Origin: Bradyrhizobium sp. S69
GTDB taxonomy: Bacteria > Pseudomonadota > Alphaproteobacteria > Rhizobiales > Xanthobacteraceae
Assembly (NCBI RefSeq): GCF_009766005.1
Contig: NZ_LMUK01000006.1
Span: 107,542-171,541 of the forward strand
Length of the DNA stretch: 64,000 nucleotides
Direction: 5' to 3'
The position numbers and the translations under genes are program-made. Below the pieces are notes generated by a model. It made no database searches. It was given only the letters and a program-made list of their open reading frames with translations, and was not told the origin of the DNA. Shown in pieces: positions 1-11,503 of this stretch. Position 1 is the stretch's first letter. Each line of letters opens with the position of its first letter.

Positions 1-120
1 GCTCCAGCCGCCCTTCTCCGCCATGTATTTCTTGCGTTGATCGAAATCGTAGGAATCGGTCAACAGCCCGTCGACGCTCTCCTTGAGAAGCCGCTGCTCC
101 TCGGACAAATCAAAATCCAT
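1..120 (-). CDS. pimD: Acyl-CoA dehydrogenase, PimD-type small subunit (5' part only)
   Basis: Only the first 40 codons are in the window; the gene runs off the left edge. The N-terminus reads MDFDLSEEQRLLKESVDGLL, the standard opening helix of an acyl-CoA dehydrogenase. It lies downstream of, and in the same direction as, the PimC-like dehydrogenase, separated by about 145 bp that carry a palindromic repeat. In Rhodopseudomonas the pimFABCDE operon has two dehydrogenase subunits, C then D, for pimeloyl-CoA and other dicarboxylyl-CoA thioesters. The order here fits that, so I infer PimD; the catalytic part cannot be seen. Confidence 0.75.
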   Translation of the reverse strand, partial: MDFDLSEEQRLLKESVDGLLTDSYDFDQRKKYMAEKGGWS

Positions 121-153
121 GTTGTTACTTCTCCCCGACTATCTAAAATTTTC

Positions 154-237
154 TCGTCATGGCCGGGCTTGTCCCGGCCATCCACGTCTTGACGCAAAGC
201 AAGACGTGGATGCCCGGCACAAGGCCGGGCATGACGA
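154..237. repeat. Paired palindromic intergenic repeat (TCATGGCCGGG / CACGTCTTG class)
   Basis: Two arms face each other: TCGTCATGGCCGGGCTTG on the left and its near complement ending CCGGGCATGACGA on the right, with inner arms CCACGTCTTG and CAAGACGTGG. It separates pimC from pimD. A related copy is at 57388-57455. Confidence 0.8.
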
Positions 238-265
238 ACAGGTGCGTGGTCGCTTCAGGCGACAA

Positions 266-1456
266 TCACAACCCCAGCACCGCCTTGGTGATGATGTTGC
301 GCTGGATCTCGTTGGAGCCGCCGTAGATCGAAACCTTGCGGTTGTTGAAATAGCTCGGCGCGATCTGCGCGGTCCAGTCCATCGATTCGTTCGAGCCCTC
401 GTCGCCATGCTCGTCGAACGGGGCCGCGAACGGGCCGATCACTTCCATCAAAAGTTCGGTGGTGGCCTGCTGGATTTCCGAGCCCTTGATCTTGAGCACT
501 GAAGAAGCCGGGTTGGGCTTGCCCTTGCCGTGCTTGCCTTCGTCGGCGACGACGCGCAACTGGGTCAATTCGAGCGCCTTCAGCTCGATCTCGACCGCGG
601 CGAGCTTTTCGCGGAAACCCTGGTCCTGCATCACCGGCTTGCCGCCGGATTCCACCTTGGACGCGAGGTCCTTGATGCGGCGGATCCGTTCCTTGGAGAC
701 GCCGACCCGGGCGATGCCGGTACGCTCATTGCCGAGCAGGAATTTGGCGTAATCCCAGCCCTTGTTTTCCTCGCCGATCAAATTCTCGACCGGCACCTCG
801 ACGTCGTCGAAGAACACTTCGTTGACCTCAACGCCGCCGTCGATGGTCTGGATCGGCCGCACCGTGACGCCCTTCGACTTCATGTCGAACACGATGAAGG
901 AGATACCCATCTGCTTCTTCGCGCTAGTATCGGTGCGGCACAGGCAGAAGATCATGTCGGCGTATTGCGCCAGCGTGGTCCAGGTCTTCTGGCCGTTGAT
1001 GATGTATTTGTCGCCCTTGCGCTCGGCCTTGGTTTTCAGCGAGGCCAGATCGGATCCCGAACCCGGCTCGGAGAAGCCCTGGCACCACCAGTCGTCGACA
1101 CTGGCGATCCGCGGCAGGTACTGCTTTTTCTGGGTCTCGTTGCCGAAGGTGTAGATGACAGGGCCGACCATGCTGACGCCAAAGGCGAGCGGTGCCGGCG
1201 CCGGATGCATCTGCAATTCCTCATTGAAGATGTAGTGCTGCACGGAGGTCCAGCCGGTGCCGCCATATTCCTTGGGCCAGTGCGAGACGCCCCAGCCCTT
1301 CTTGTTGAGGATGCGCCACCAGGTGACCATCTCGTCCTTGGAGAGATGACGCCCCTCCTGCAATTTCTGCCGCGTCGCCGGCGGCACGTTATCCCGAAAG
1401 AAGGTCCGCACCTCTTCGCGAAACGCCACTTCGTCCTTGCTGAAGCTGAGATCCAT
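266..1456 (-). CDS. pimC: Acyl-CoA dehydrogenase, PimC-type large subunit
   Basis: 396 residues, full length for the family. It would oxidise dicarboxylyl- or fatty acyl-CoA to the 2,3-enoyl-CoA with FAD and electron-transfer flavoprotein. The N-terminus is MDLSFSKDEVAFREEVRTFF; the FAD/substrate segment WWCQGFSEPGSGSDLASL and the nucleotide-side segment TWTTLAQYADM are present. The C-terminal loop reads SIYGGSNEIQRNII, with Gly where many family members carry Glu (YEGT), so the base may sit elsewhere or in the partner subunit. It is third after pimA and pimB, behind a repeat-filled gap. The ATG has a GGAGGATCC-like ribosome site. Naming rests on operon order and is likely but not proven. Confidence 0.85.
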   Translation of the reverse strand: MDLSFSKDEVAFREEVRTFFRDNVPPATRQKLQEGRHLSKDEMVTWWRILNKKGWGVSHWPKEYGGTGWTSVQHYIFNEELQMHPAPAPLAFGVSMVGPVIYTFGNETQKKQYLPRIASVDDWWCQGFSEPGSGSDLASLKTKAERKGDKYIINGQKTWTTLAQYADMIFCLCRTDTSAKKQMGISFIVFDMKSKGVTVRPIQTIDGGVEVNEVFFDDVEVPVENLIGEENKGWDYAKFLLGNERTGIARVGVSKERIRRIKDLASKVESGGKPVMQDQGFREKLAAVEIELKALELTQLRVVADEGKHGKGKPNPASSVLKIKGSEIQQATTELLMEVIGPFAAPFDEHGDEGSNESMDWTAQIAPSYFNNRKVSIYGGSNEIQRNIITKAVLGL

Positions 1457-1487
1457 CGGATCCTCCTAGAGTGAATTAATTTTCTTT

Positions 1488-1641
1488 CGTCGTCCCGGCG
1501 AACGCCGGGACCCATAACCCCTGGCGTTCGCGGAAAGTAAAAGGCCTCAAACACATTGCCTAAACGCAGACTCCGCGCCGTATGGGTCCCGGCTCAAGGC
1601 CGGGACGACGATTGTTGATGCCCGGCCTTCGCCGGAATGAC
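1488..1641. repeat. Paired palindromic intergenic repeat (CGTCGTCCCGG / CCGGGACCCATA class)
   Basis: The left arm CGTCGTCCCGGCGAACGCC and the right arm TATGGGTCCCGG...CCGGGACGACG enclose about 60 bp. A third short arm (CCCGGCCTTCGCCGGAATGAC) follows. It fills the gap between pimB and pimC. The same class occurs at 28725, 49532, 55501 and 63883. Confidence 0.85.
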
Positions 1642-1647
1642 AGCGCT

Positions 1648-2835
1648 TTACTGCAACACCTCGAACAAACCCGCCGCGCCCATGCCGCCGCCGACGCACA
1701 TGGTGACGACCGCGTATTTCGCCTTGCGGCGGCGGCCTTCGATCAGCGCGTGACCGGTCAGCCGCGCGCCCGACATGCCGTAGGGGTGGCCGACCGAAAT
1801 GGCGCCGCCATCGACGTTGATCTTCTCCGGATCGATGCCGAGCTTGTCGCGGCAATACAGCACCTGCACCGCGAAGGCTTCGTTCAGCTCCCACAGATCG
1901 ATGTCGTCGATCTTCAGGCCATGACGCTTGAGCAGGCGCGGCACCGCGAACACCGGGCCGATGCCCATTTCGTCGGGCTCGCAGCCGGCGGAAACAAAAC
2001 CGCGGAAGATGCCGAGCGGCTGCAAGCCGCGCTTCGAGGCTTCCTTGTCGCTCATGATCACCGAGGCGCTGGCGCCGTCCGACAACTGGCTGGCATTGCC
2101 CGCGGTAATGGTGAAGCCGTCGCCACGCACCGGCTTCAGGCCGGCGAGGCCTTCGGCGGTGGTCTCGGGACGCGGGCCCTCGTCCTTGGACAGCGTGATG
2201 TCCTTGAAGGAAACTTCGCCGGTGGCCTTGTCGGTGACGCCCATCTTGGTGGTGATCGGGGCCAGTTCGTCGTTGAACTTGCCGCCCTGTTGGGCTGCCG
2301 CGGTGCGGCGCTGGCTCTCCAGCGAATATTCGTCCTGGCGCTCGCGCGAAATGCCGTAGCGCTTGGACACGATTTCGGCGGTGTCGATCATCGGCATGTA
2401 GACATCGCCCTTGATCAGCAGGAGCGCCGGATCCTGGGTGTGGAACTTGTTGGCGTGATCGTTCTGCACCAGGCTGATCGATTCGCCGCCGCCGCCGACC
2501 GCGATCTCGACGCCGTCGAAGATCACCGAACGCGCCGCGAGCGCGATCGCCTGCAAGCCCGAGGCGCATTGCCGGTCGATGGTGGTGCCGCCGACCGTGA
2601 CGGGAAGCCCTGCGCGCAACAACGCCTTGCGGGCGATGTTGCCGCCGGTCGATCCCTGCTGGAGGGCCGCGCCCATCACCACGTCTTCGACTTCCTTGGG
2701 ATCGACCTTGGCGCGGGCGACCGCCTCGCCGATGGCATGGCCCAACAACGTGGCACCTTCGGTGGCGTTGAGCGCGCCGCGATAGGCCTTGCCGATCGGG
2801 GTGCGGGCGGTGGAAACGATAACGGCGTCGGTCAT
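1648..2835 (-). CDS. pimB: Acetyl-CoA acetyltransferase / 3-ketoacyl-CoA thiolase (PimB-like)
   Basis: 395 residues. It would cleave a 3-ketoacyl-CoA with CoA, releasing acetyl-CoA. The active-site Cys is in [14 protein letters not shown], the His in [19 protein letters not shown], and the second Cys in [14 protein letters not shown], so all three catalytic elements are intact. The ATG overlaps the TGA of the upstream ligase (ATGA), which indicates translational coupling, and a GGAGGT ribosome site lies inside the ligase end. In the pim operon the thiolase follows the ligase exactly as here. Acetyl-CoA acetyltransferase-type annotation alone would also be defensible. Confidence 0.9.
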   Translation of the reverse strand: MTDAVIVSTARTPIGKAYRGALNATEGATLLGHAIGEAVARAKVDPKEVEDVVMGAALQQGSTGGNIARKALLRAGLPVTVGGTTIDRQCASGLQAIALAARSVIFDGVEIAVGGGGESISLVQNDHANKFHTQDPALLLIKGDVYMPMIDTAEIVSKRYGISRERQDEYSLESQRRTAAAQQGGKFNDELAPITTKMGVTDKATGEVSFKDITLSKDEGPRPETTAEGLAGLKPVRGDGFTITAGNASQLSDGASASVIMSDKEASKRGLQPLGIFRGFVSAGCEPDEMGIGPVFAVPRLLKRHGLKIDDIDLWELNEAFAVQVLYCRDKLGIDPEKINVDGGAISVGHPYGMSGARLTGHALIEGRRRKAKYAVVTMCVGGGMGAAGLFEVLQ

Positions 2836-4526
2836 AGGCGACCTCCTGTTGCGAGTTGTTGTTGGGGTTGGACGGATGGCGGTGTTGGTTTCTGCTGGCT
2901 GCGCAGTTCGTGGCGCGACAGCTTGCCGACCGGGGTGCGCGGCAATTCGTCGACGAAATCGAGCGCCGCCGGAATTTCGTGCTTGCCGAGCTTGCCGGTG
3001 AGGAAAGCCTTGAGTTCTTCCAGCGCGAACGGTTGTGCGCCGGCGCGCAATTTGACGAAGGCCTTGGCCGCCTCACCGCGGTAATCGTCGGGAATGCCGA
3101 TCACGATCACCTCTTGCACCGCCGGGTGGGTGTAGATCGCCTGCTCAATCATCTGCGGATAAACATTGAAGCCGCCGGAGATGATCATGTCCTTCTTGCG
3201 ATCGACCAGGAAGAAATAGCCGTCGGCATCCATGTAGCCGATATCGCCGGTGAGGAAGCGGTCGCCGACAAAGGCCTCCGCGGTTTCCTTCGCCCGGTTC
3301 CAGTAGCCCTTGGTCACGTTCGGACCACGAATCCGGATTTCACCGACCTCGCCCACCGGCATGATTTGCTTCGGGTCGTCCAGCGAGACCACGTCGAGTT
3401 CGATGCCGGGCAGCATCAGCCCGATCGAGCCCGGTTTGTCCGGGCCTTCCGCCGGATGACCGGTGCCGGGCGAGCAGGTCTCGGTCATGCCCCAGCCGCT
3501 CTTGAGCTTCATCTTGGTCTTGCGCTCGAAGATGCGTGCGACTTCCACCGGCAGCGGCGCGCCGCCCGATCCGGCAAGCGCCAGCGAGGAAAGGTCGCGG
3601 CTTTCGAGATCCGGCAGGGCCGCGATCGCGATCCACATCGTGGGAACGCCGGGGAAGGCGGTCGCGCGCTTGACCTCGATGTCGCGCATCACCGCCTCGA
3701 CCTCGAAGCGCTGGTGCAGCGAGATCAGGTCGCCGGCCTCGAGACTCCGCAGCAGGATCACGGTCAGCGCATAGATATGAAACAGCGGCAGCACGCAGAT
3801 CACGCGCTCGATCGTGTTGCGCTCGGCGCGGCTCTTCTTGCCCCAGACGTCGTAGATCGACACCGCCGCCGTCAGATTGCCATGGCTGAGCATCGCGCCT
3901 TTGGGCAGTCCGGTGGTGCCGCCGGTATATTGCAGCAGCGCGACGTCATCGACATCGATCGCCGGCCATCGCTCCGGCTTGGCCGCGCCCGCGGCGAATT
4001 GGCTGAAGGTCACGATCGCGGGATTATCCGGCAGCGCCGTTTGTGGCGTGCCGACCTTGCCCCAATGGTCGTCCTCGCACACGATCAGCCGGTCGAGCAG
4101 GCCCTTGTCGAGGAACTTTAAGGCCGTCGGCAGCAGCCCCGAGAGATTGGAAGTGACCAGCACGCGCGCGCCGGAATCCGACAGCTTGTGCGACAGCGCG
4201 ATCTCGCCGTCGAGCGGCGACAGATGCACCACGCGCGCACCGGCCTTCAGCGCACCGAAGAAATTGACCGGATGATCCGGCGTGTTGCCGAGAAACAGCG
4301 CGACCGATTGGTCCCGGCCATAGCCGGCGCGCAGCAAGGCCGCCGCCGCGGTCTCGGCCAAAGCGGCCAGTTCGCCGTAGCTGATCGCCCGGTCGCGAAA
4401 TTCAATCGCCGGCCGCGCGGCGTAGGACGCTGCCGCGGTCGACAGCAGATCCGGCAGCGTCCCGCGCGCGATCGCATCGTCCCAACGGACGCCTTCCGGA
4501 TAGAACTGTTCGCCGGGATGGGTCAT
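2832..4526 (-). CDS. pimA: Dicarboxylate/long-chain acyl-CoA ligase (PimA-like)
   Basis: 564 residues, ANL superfamily. It would activate a free acid to its CoA thioester with ATP to AMP. The P-loop-like motif is [14 protein letters not shown], the adenylate-binding motif is [13 protein letters not shown], the hinge is [20 protein letters not shown], and the C-terminal catalytic Lys is in [14 protein letters not shown]. It starts about 170 bp after pimF across a palindromic repeat and overlaps pimB by four bases. PimA of Rhodopseudomonas accepts C7-C14 dicarboxylic and fatty acids as I recall; the substrate here is inferred from operon order. Confidence 0.88.
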   Translation of the reverse strand: MTHPGEQFYPEGVRWDDAIARGTLPDLLSTAAASYAARPAIEFRDRAISYGELAALAETAAAALLRAGYGRDQSVALFLGNTPDHPVNFFGALKAGARVVHLSPLDGEIALSHKLSDSGARVLVTSNLSGLLPTALKFLDKGLLDRLIVCEDDHWGKVGTPQTALPDNPAIVTFSQFAAGAAKPERWPAIDVDDVALLQYTGGTTGLPKGAMLSHGNLTAAVSIYDVWGKKSRAERNTIERVICVLPLFHIYALTVILLRSLEAGDLISLHQRFEVEAVMRDIEVKRATAFPGVPTMWIAIAALPDLESRDLSSLALAGSGGAPLPVEVARIFERKTKMKLKSGWGMTETCSPGTGHPAEGPDKPGSIGLMLPGIELDVVSLDDPKQIMPVGEVGEIRIRGPNVTKGYWNRAKETAEAFVGDRFLTGDIGYMDADGYFFLVDRKKDMIISGGFNVYPQMIEQAIYTHPAVQEVIVIGIPDDYRGEAAKAFVKLRAGAQPFALEELKAFLTGKLGKHEIPAALDFVDELPRTPVGKLSRHELRSQQKPTPPSVQPQQQLATGGRL

Positions 4527-4566
4527 GGATGATCTTCACACAGTGAGGCGAGCGCGGCGTTGTGTA

Positions 4567-4675
4567 CTCCCCTCCCCCTTGCGGGGAGGGGTCGGGGGTG
4601 GGGGTCTCCAAGCACTGAGCTTGTGGTACCCCCCACCCCGACCCTCCCCCGCAAGGGGGGAGGGAGCAGAGAGAC
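4567..4675. repeat. Paired palindromic intergenic repeat (CTCCCCTCCCCC class)
   Basis: The left arm CTCCCCTCCCCCTTGCGGGG plus a TCGGGGGTGGGGG tail is complemented by CCCCCACCCCGACCCTCCCC and GCAAGGGGGGAGGGAG. It lies between pimF and pimA. Related copies are at 20239 (half) and 23114. Confidence 0.8.
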
Positions 4676-4698
4676 CGCGCCCATCGCGCTAACTTCCA

Positions 4699-6792
<2,094 letters not shown>

Positions 6793-6847
6793 GATACTCT
6801 CCTTGGATGATCTTGTTCTTGATCTATTTCGATCGATTTCGCACTGC

Positions 6848-6860
6848 GGAATTTAATTCC
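6848..6860. promoter_or_regulatory. Candidate IclR-family operator
   Basis: A perfect palindrome GGAATT-T-AATTCC, extending to TG-N-GGAATTTAATTCC-N-CA. It lies in the 78-bp gap between pimF and the IclR gene. IclR-family operators are commonly TGGAAAT-N-ATTTCCA-like, so both sequence and position fit; binding itself is inferred. Confidence 0.55.
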
Positions 6861-6870
6861 ACATCTTGAC

Positions 6871-7791
6871 ATGGAGGGTTATTTTGAAGCACGTCGCTTG
6901 TCAACGAAGTCCGCATGGCAGGAAATGAAGCGTCCAGGCAAGAGAGTGGCGACCGATCGCAGCTTCGTCGTCGCGCTTTCCCGCGGCCTTGATGTGTTGC
7001 GCGCATTTCATCCCAACGACGGGCTTCTTGGCAATCAAGAGATCGCGGCCCGTACCAACTTGCCAAAGCCGACCGTTTCCCGGCTGACCTATACTTTGAC
7101 CAAGCTCGGTTATCTTACACCGGTTCCACGGTTCGAGAAGTATCAACTGGCGCCATCAGCGATGTCGCTGGGGTATGCCGCGCTTGCAAACCTCGGCGTT
7201 CGGCATTTGTCCGAATCCTACCGGGATCAGGTCATGCGCGCGACCGGCGGCGCCGTCGCGGTCGGGGGCCGCGACCGCCTCAGCATGATTTATTTCGGCC
7301 AAAGCCGCAGCGAGCTGACACTGGGCGTTCAACTGGACGTCGGCTCGCGAATTCCGATTGCAACCACCGCGATGGGCCGGGCGTTTATTTGGGCATTGCC
7401 GAACGAGGAGCGTGCCTCATTATTGCGCGAACTGCGTGAGCACTATGGCAGCCGCTGGCCGCGGATGCGCGACGGCATCGAGCGCTCCGGCGAAACCGTG
7501 GCGAAATACGGCTTTGCGATCTCGGCCGGCGAGTGGCAGGACGACGTCGCCGCCGTCGGCGTCGCTCTGAAGCTCACCGACGGAACGGGACCCTACGCCT
7601 TCAATTGTGGCGCACCGGCATTCCGTTTTACGGAAGATCGATTGCGCGGCGATATTGGACCTCGCCTCGTGGCGATGGTAAGGAACATCGAAGCGGCGCT
7701 GGGCAGCGTGCCGGCACAATCAAAAAAACCAGAAAACAAAAAGGTTAAAGCAGGAGGGAAGGTTGCACGTGTGGTCGAGGGGATCAGATAA
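6871..7791 (+). CDS. IclR-family transcriptional regulator
   Basis: 306 residues from the first ATG; an ATG at 6925 (MKRPGKRVATD) is an equally possible start, since the first has no ribosome site and lies close to the operator. The winged helix-turn-helix is about residues 30-95 (ALSRGLDVLRAF, NLPKPTVSRLTYTL). The C-terminal IclR effector domain (GSRIPIATTAMGRAFIWAL) follows. It is divergent from the pim operon and upstream of a co-directional ABC importer, so it may control both in response to a dicarboxylate or acyl-CoA. The C-terminus has a lysine-rich tail (KKPENKKVKAGGK). The effector is not known. Confidence 0.88.
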   Translation: MEGYFEARRLSTKSAWQEMKRPGKRVATDRSFVVALSRGLDVLRAFHPNDGLLGNQEIAARTNLPKPTVSRLTYTLTKLGYLTPVPRFEKYQLAPSAMSLGYAALANLGVRHLSESYRDQVMRATGGAVAVGGRDRLSMIYFGQSRSELTLGVQLDVGSRIPIATTAMGRAFIWALPNEERASLLRELREHYGSRWPRMRDGIERSGETVAKYGFAISAGEWQDDVAAVGVALKLTDGTGPYAFNCGAPAFRFTEDRLRGDIGPRLVAMVRNIEAALGSVPAQSKKPENKKVKAGGKVARVVEGIR

Positions 7792-7860
7792 CCAGCATCG
7801 TGATGACCGGCGAACGGGTTTGCGCGGTCATTGCCGCCGAGCATCGTTGGGCGGCACGCC

Positions 7861-8670
7861 ATGATGCAGGCACAGCTCGCGCAGGTACCGGCCGGATCGG
7901 CCGCTCCCCTGCTCGCGGTTCGCGACGTCAGCGTCGTGTTCGGCGGCATCGTCGCGTTGAACGGCGTGTCCTTTGACATGCACCAGGGCCAGATTCTCGG
8001 CCTGATCGGGCCGAACGGCGCCGGCAAGACCACCCTCTTTAATTGCCTCTCCAGGCTCTACCAGCCGAGCGCCGGCGACATCCTGATGGACGGCGAGAGC
8101 ATCCTGAAGCGACCGCCGCACCGGATCGCCGAAATCGGCATCGGCCGCACCTTCCAGAACGTCGCGTTGTTCGCCAATCTGTCGGTGCTCGACAACGTCC
8201 GGGTCGGCACCCACGCCCGCACCAACAGCGACATCGTCAGCGACTCGCTGCGACTGCCCTGGGTGCGTCGCGGCGAGGCCAACCTCAACAAGCACGTGCA
8301 CGAGATCCTCGGCTATCTCGACCTCGAGGACGTCGCCCATGTCACGGTTTCAGGCCTGCCGTTCGGCACCCAGAAGCGCGTCGAACTGGCGCGCGCGCTG
8401 GCGGCCGATCCCAAGATCCTGCTGCTCGACGAACCGGCCGGCGGCCTCAACCATGAGGAAGTCTATGTGCTCGGCGACCTCATTCGCAAAATTCGCGACG
8501 AGCGCAAGATGACGGTGCTGCTGGTCGAGCATCACATGGGCCTCGTGATGTCGATCGCCGACCATGTGGTGGCGTTGAACTTCGGCAAGAAGCTCGCCGA
8601 GGGAACGCCGGCGCAGGTGCAATCCGACCCCGCCGTCATCAAGGCCTATCTGGGGAGCAAGGACCAATGA
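7861..8670 (+). CDS. Branched-chain-type ABC transporter ATP-binding protein LivG
   Basis: About 269 residues from the ATG at 7861; an upstream TTG at 7831 is less likely. Walker A is GPNGAGKTT, Walker B is ILLLDEPAGGLN, and the LivG C-terminus VVALNFGKKLAEGTPAQVQ is present. The signature loop is unusual, reading SGLPFGTQKRVELAR rather than the usual LSYGQQR. It begins about 70 bp after the IclR gene, and its end overlaps the LivF start (ATGA). With the four genes that follow it forms a complete HAAT-family importer. Next to the pim operon, a fatty or dicarboxylic acid is a likelier cargo than an amino acid; that is inference. Confidence 0.9.
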   Translation: MMQAQLAQVPAGSAAPLLAVRDVSVVFGGIVALNGVSFDMHQGQILGLIGPNGAGKTTLFNCLSRLYQPSAGDILMDGESILKRPPHRIAEIGIGRTFQNVALFANLSVLDNVRVGTHARTNSDIVSDSLRLPWVRRGEANLNKHVHEILGYLDLEDVAHVTVSGLPFGTQKRVELARALAADPKILLLDEPAGGLNHEEVYVLGDLIRKIRDERKMTVLLVEHHMGLVMSIADHVVALNFGKKLAEGTPAQVQSDPAVIKAYLGSKDQ

Positions 8671-9380
8671 CGGCGATGCTCAACGTCAGGGATCTGCGCG
8701 CCTATTACGGCCAGGTCCAGGCGCTTCACGGCCTCGAATTCGACCTCAACGAGGGCAGCCTGACCACGCTGCTCGGCGCCAACGGCGCCGGCAAGACCAC
8801 CACCCTGCGCGCGATCTGCAACATGGTGCGCTCGACCGGCTCGATCGAATTCGAGGGCAAGCCGCTGTCAGGGCGTTCGACCGAAAACATCGTGCGGCTG
8901 GGGATTGCCCATGTGCCGCAGGGCCGTGGCACCTTCACCACCATGACGGTCGAGGAAAACCTGCAGCTCGGCGCCATCACGCGGAAAGATTCCGCTGCGA
9001 TCGTGTCCGACATCGAGCGCATGTACGACCATTTTCCGGTGCTCAAGCAGCGCCACACCCAGCAGGCCGGCACGCTCTCGGGCGGCGAACAGCAGATGCT
9101 CGCGGTCGCCCGCGCGCTGATGCTGCGCCCCCGGCTGATGTTGCTCGACGAACCGTCATTCGGCCTCGCGCCGCTGATCGTCCGCGACCTGTTCCGCATC
9201 CTCAGCAAGATCAACCGCGAGGACAAGGTCTCGATCCTGGTGGTGGAACAGAACGCGCAACTGGCGCTGGAGCTTGCCGACAAGGCCTATGTCATCGAGA
9301 CTGGCCGCATCGTGATGTCGGGCAGCGCCAGCGAAATAGCGAACAACGAAGACGTCCGTAAATCCTATCTGGGTTATTGA
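8667..9380 (+). CDS. Branched-chain-type ABC transporter ATP-binding protein LivF
   Basis: 237 residues. Walker A GANGAGKTTT, Q-loop region HVPQGRGTFTTMTVEENL, signature LSGGEQQMLAVARAL, Walker B LMLLDEPSFGLAP and switch His-equivalent VVEQNAQLALELADKAYV are all as expected for LivF. The ATG overlaps the TGA of LivG, so the two ATPases are probably made in equal amounts. LivH follows after 12 bp. Together they power the permease pair. Confidence 0.92.
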   Translation: MTAMLNVRDLRAYYGQVQALHGLEFDLNEGSLTTLLGANGAGKTTTLRAICNMVRSTGSIEFEGKPLSGRSTENIVRLGIAHVPQGRGTFTTMTVEENLQLGAITRKDSAAIVSDIERMYDHFPVLKQRHTQQAGTLSGGEQQMLAVARALMLRPRLMLLDEPSFGLAPLIVRDLFRILSKINREDKVSILVVEQNAQLALELADKAYVIETGRIVMSGSASEIANNEDVRKSYLGY

Positions 9381-9392
9381 GAGAACGCGGTC

Positions 9393-10271
9393 ATGGAGCT
9401 CTTTACCAACCAAGTCCTGGCTGGCATCGCCACCGGCGCGATCTATGCCTGCATGGCGCTCGCCGTGGTCATGATCTACCAGGCGATCGATCATCTCAAT
9501 TTCGCGCAAGGCGAAATGGCGATGTTCTCGACCTTCATCGCCTGGCAGTTGATGCAATGGGGGGTACCCTATTGGGGCGCCTTCTTGCTTACGCTGGCAT
9601 TTTCCTTCGCCGGCGGCATCGCGATCGAGCGGCTGTTGTTCAAGCCGCTGGCGAAAGCGCCGATCCTGACCAACGTCGCCGGCTTCATCGCGCTATATGC
9701 CATCATCAACAGCTTCGCCGGCCTGATCTGGGACTTCACGATCAAGCAATTTCCGACCCCGTTCGGCTCCTCGCCGTTTCTCGGCAGCCAGCTGATCTCG
9801 ACCCATCAGGCCGGCATGATCGGCGTGACGATGATATTGCTCGTCCTGCTGTTCTTCTTCTTCCGCTTCACCCGGATCGGACTTGCGATGCGCGCCGCCG
9901 CGGCGATGCCTGAATCGGCCCGGCTGGTCGGCATCAATACCTCATGGATGATCGCGCTCGGCTGGGGCATGGCGGCTGCGATCGGCTCGATCGCCGGCAT
10001 GATGATCGCGCCTGTGGTGTTCCTCGAGCCGAACATGATGCTGGGTGTCCTGATTTATGGATTTGCCGCCGCCGTGCTCGGCGGCCTGACCAGCCCGTTC
10101 GGCGCGGTGGTCGGTGGATTCCTGGTCGGCATCTTCGAAAATCTCGCCGGGACCTACATTCCCGGCATCGGCAATGAATTGAAGCTGCCGATCGCGCTGG
10201 CGCTGATCATCGTCGTATTGGTCGTCAAACCGGCGGGCCTGTTCGGCCGGCCCATCGTGAAGCGAGTTTGA
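9393..10271 (+). CDS. Branched-chain-type ABC transporter permease LivH
   Basis: 292 residues of mostly hydrophobic helices. The N-terminal LivH pattern (QVLAGIATGAIYACMALAVVMIYQAIDHLNFAQGEMAMF, positions about 7-45) and the EAA-like cytoplasmic loop (MRAAAAMPESARLVGINTSW) are visible. It has eight or so membrane segments. It lies between LivF (12 bp) and LivM (1 bp), so it is part of the same operon. It forms the transmembrane channel with LivM. Confidence 0.92.
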   Translation: MELFTNQVLAGIATGAIYACMALAVVMIYQAIDHLNFAQGEMAMFSTFIAWQLMQWGVPYWGAFLLTLAFSFAGGIAIERLLFKPLAKAPILTNVAGFIALYAIINSFAGLIWDFTIKQFPTPFGSSPFLGSQLISTHQAGMIGVTMILLVLLFFFFRFTRIGLAMRAAAAMPESARLVGINTSWMIALGWGMAAAIGSIAGMMIAPVVFLEPNMMLGVLIYGFAAAVLGGLTSPFGAVVGGFLVGIFENLAGTYIPGIGNELKLPIALALIIVVLVVKPAGLFGRPIVKRV

Positions 10272-10272
10272 T

Positions 10273-11319
10273 ATGAGCACAGTCCAGGAAGTCGTCACCG
10301 AAGCGCCGGCGATCGAGGCCGTTCCCAAGAAGGCCATGACGCTCGGCTACGGGACATCGTTGGCGGTGCTGGCGCTGCTGATCTTGGTGCCACTGTTCGT
10401 CAAGAACTTCATCATCTTCCAGTTGACGATGCTCTTGATCTACGCGCTCGCGGTGATGGCGCTGAACATCCTGACCGGCGGCAGCGGGCAATTCTCGCTG
10501 GGCCAAAGCGCGTTCTACGCGGTCGGCGCCTACACCTCGGCGATCCTGATGGAACACGGCAATATCAACTACGCGCTGACCTTGCCGGTCTCCGGCATCG
10601 TCTGCTTCGGCTTCGGATATCTGTTCGGCAAGCCGGCGCTGCGGCTGTCCGGCGTCTATCTGGCACTGGCGACCTTTGCTCTCGCCACCGCGATGCCGCA
10701 GCTGCTCAAGCTCGGGGTGTTCGAGCCCTGGACCGGCGGCGTGCAGGGCCTGGTGGTGACCAAGCCCGACGCGCCGTCTTTCGTCTCTTCGATATGGTCG
10801 GTTTTTTCCGGCCGGGCGATGTCGCAGGACATGTGGCTGTATTACTTCACGCTCGCGGTCTCGATCGGGATCTATGTCGCGTCGGTCAATCTGCTGCGGT
10901 CGCGCTCGGGCCGCGCCTTCATGGCGATCCGCGACAACGAGATCGCGGCGTCGGCGATGGGCGTCGATGTCGCGCTGTACAAGACGCTGGCGTTCGGCGT
11001 CTCGGCCGGCATCACCGGCGTCGCGGGCGCGCTGGGTGCCATCGCGGTGCAGTTCGTCGCGCCCGACAGCTACACCATCACGCTGGCGATCTCGCTGTTT
11101 CTCGGCATGGTGGTCGGCGGCGTCGGATGGTTGCCCGGGTCGATCGTGGGTTCGGCGTTCATCATCTTCGTCCCCAACATCGCGGAGGGAATCTCCAAGG
11201 GGCTGTCCGGCGCAGTGTTCGGCATCCTTTTGTTCGTCGTCATCTTCCTGGTGCCGCACGGAGCACGGCAGGTTGCGGTGATTGCCCAGCAATTGATCGG
11301 CAAACTCAGGAAGAGCTAG
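10273..11319 (+). CDS. Branched-chain-type ABC transporter permease LivM
   Basis: 348 residues. The typical LivM segment LNILTGGSGQFSLGQSAFYAVGAYTSAIL is present, as is the EAA-like loop AFMAIRDNEIAASAMGVDVALYK. It has a soluble N-terminus of about 25 residues and then about ten membrane helices. The stop is followed by a 184-bp gap holding a degenerate palindrome and a leader hairpin before the first binding-protein gene. It acts with LivH as the inner-membrane channel. Confidence 0.92.
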   Translation: MSTVQEVVTEAPAIEAVPKKAMTLGYGTSLAVLALLILVPLFVKNFIIFQLTMLLIYALAVMALNILTGGSGQFSLGQSAFYAVGAYTSAILMEHGNINYALTLPVSGIVCFGFGYLFGKPALRLSGVYLALATFALATAMPQLLKLGVFEPWTGGVQGLVVTKPDAPSFVSSIWSVFSGRAMSQDMWLYYFTLAVSIGIYVASVNLLRSRSGRAFMAIRDNEIAASAMGVDVALYKTLAFGVSAGITGVAGALGAIAVQFVAPDSYTITLAISLFLGMVVGGVGWLPGSIVGSAFIIFVPNIAEGISKGLSGAVFGILLFVVIFLVPHGARQVAVIAQQLIGKLRKS

Positions 11320-11435
11320 AAACGGCGTTTGCCGTCATCGCGAGCCACCGCGCCGCGCGAGCCAATGGGCCGTGGCAACGCGGGCCTAACGGTTGCTCGC
11401 CATGACGAGGACAATTTCGGCGCGGGTTCGGCTCA

Positions 11436-11482
11436 GAAGTTCTCTTCACGGGCTCGCGACAGACAGCAACGAAGAGAACTTC
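11436..11482. promoter_or_regulatory. Leader hairpin upstream of first LivK gene
   Basis: GAAGTTCTCTTC at 11436-11447 is an exact complement of GAAGAGAACTTC at 11471-11482, a 12-bp stem with a 23-base loop. It ends 21 bases before the livK start codon. It could stabilise the binding-protein mRNA or attenuate the operon; that role is inference. Confidence 0.5.
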
Positions 11483-11503
11483 CGGTCCGTTACCTGAGGA
11501 AAC

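Noticed and set aside
1582..3084. Long plus-strand open frame opposite the pimB thiolase
   Set aside because: It mirrors the thiolase and ligase genes on the other strand. The translation is Arg/Ala/His-rich low-complexity sequence, as expected from the GC-rich antisense frame, and it has no domain.
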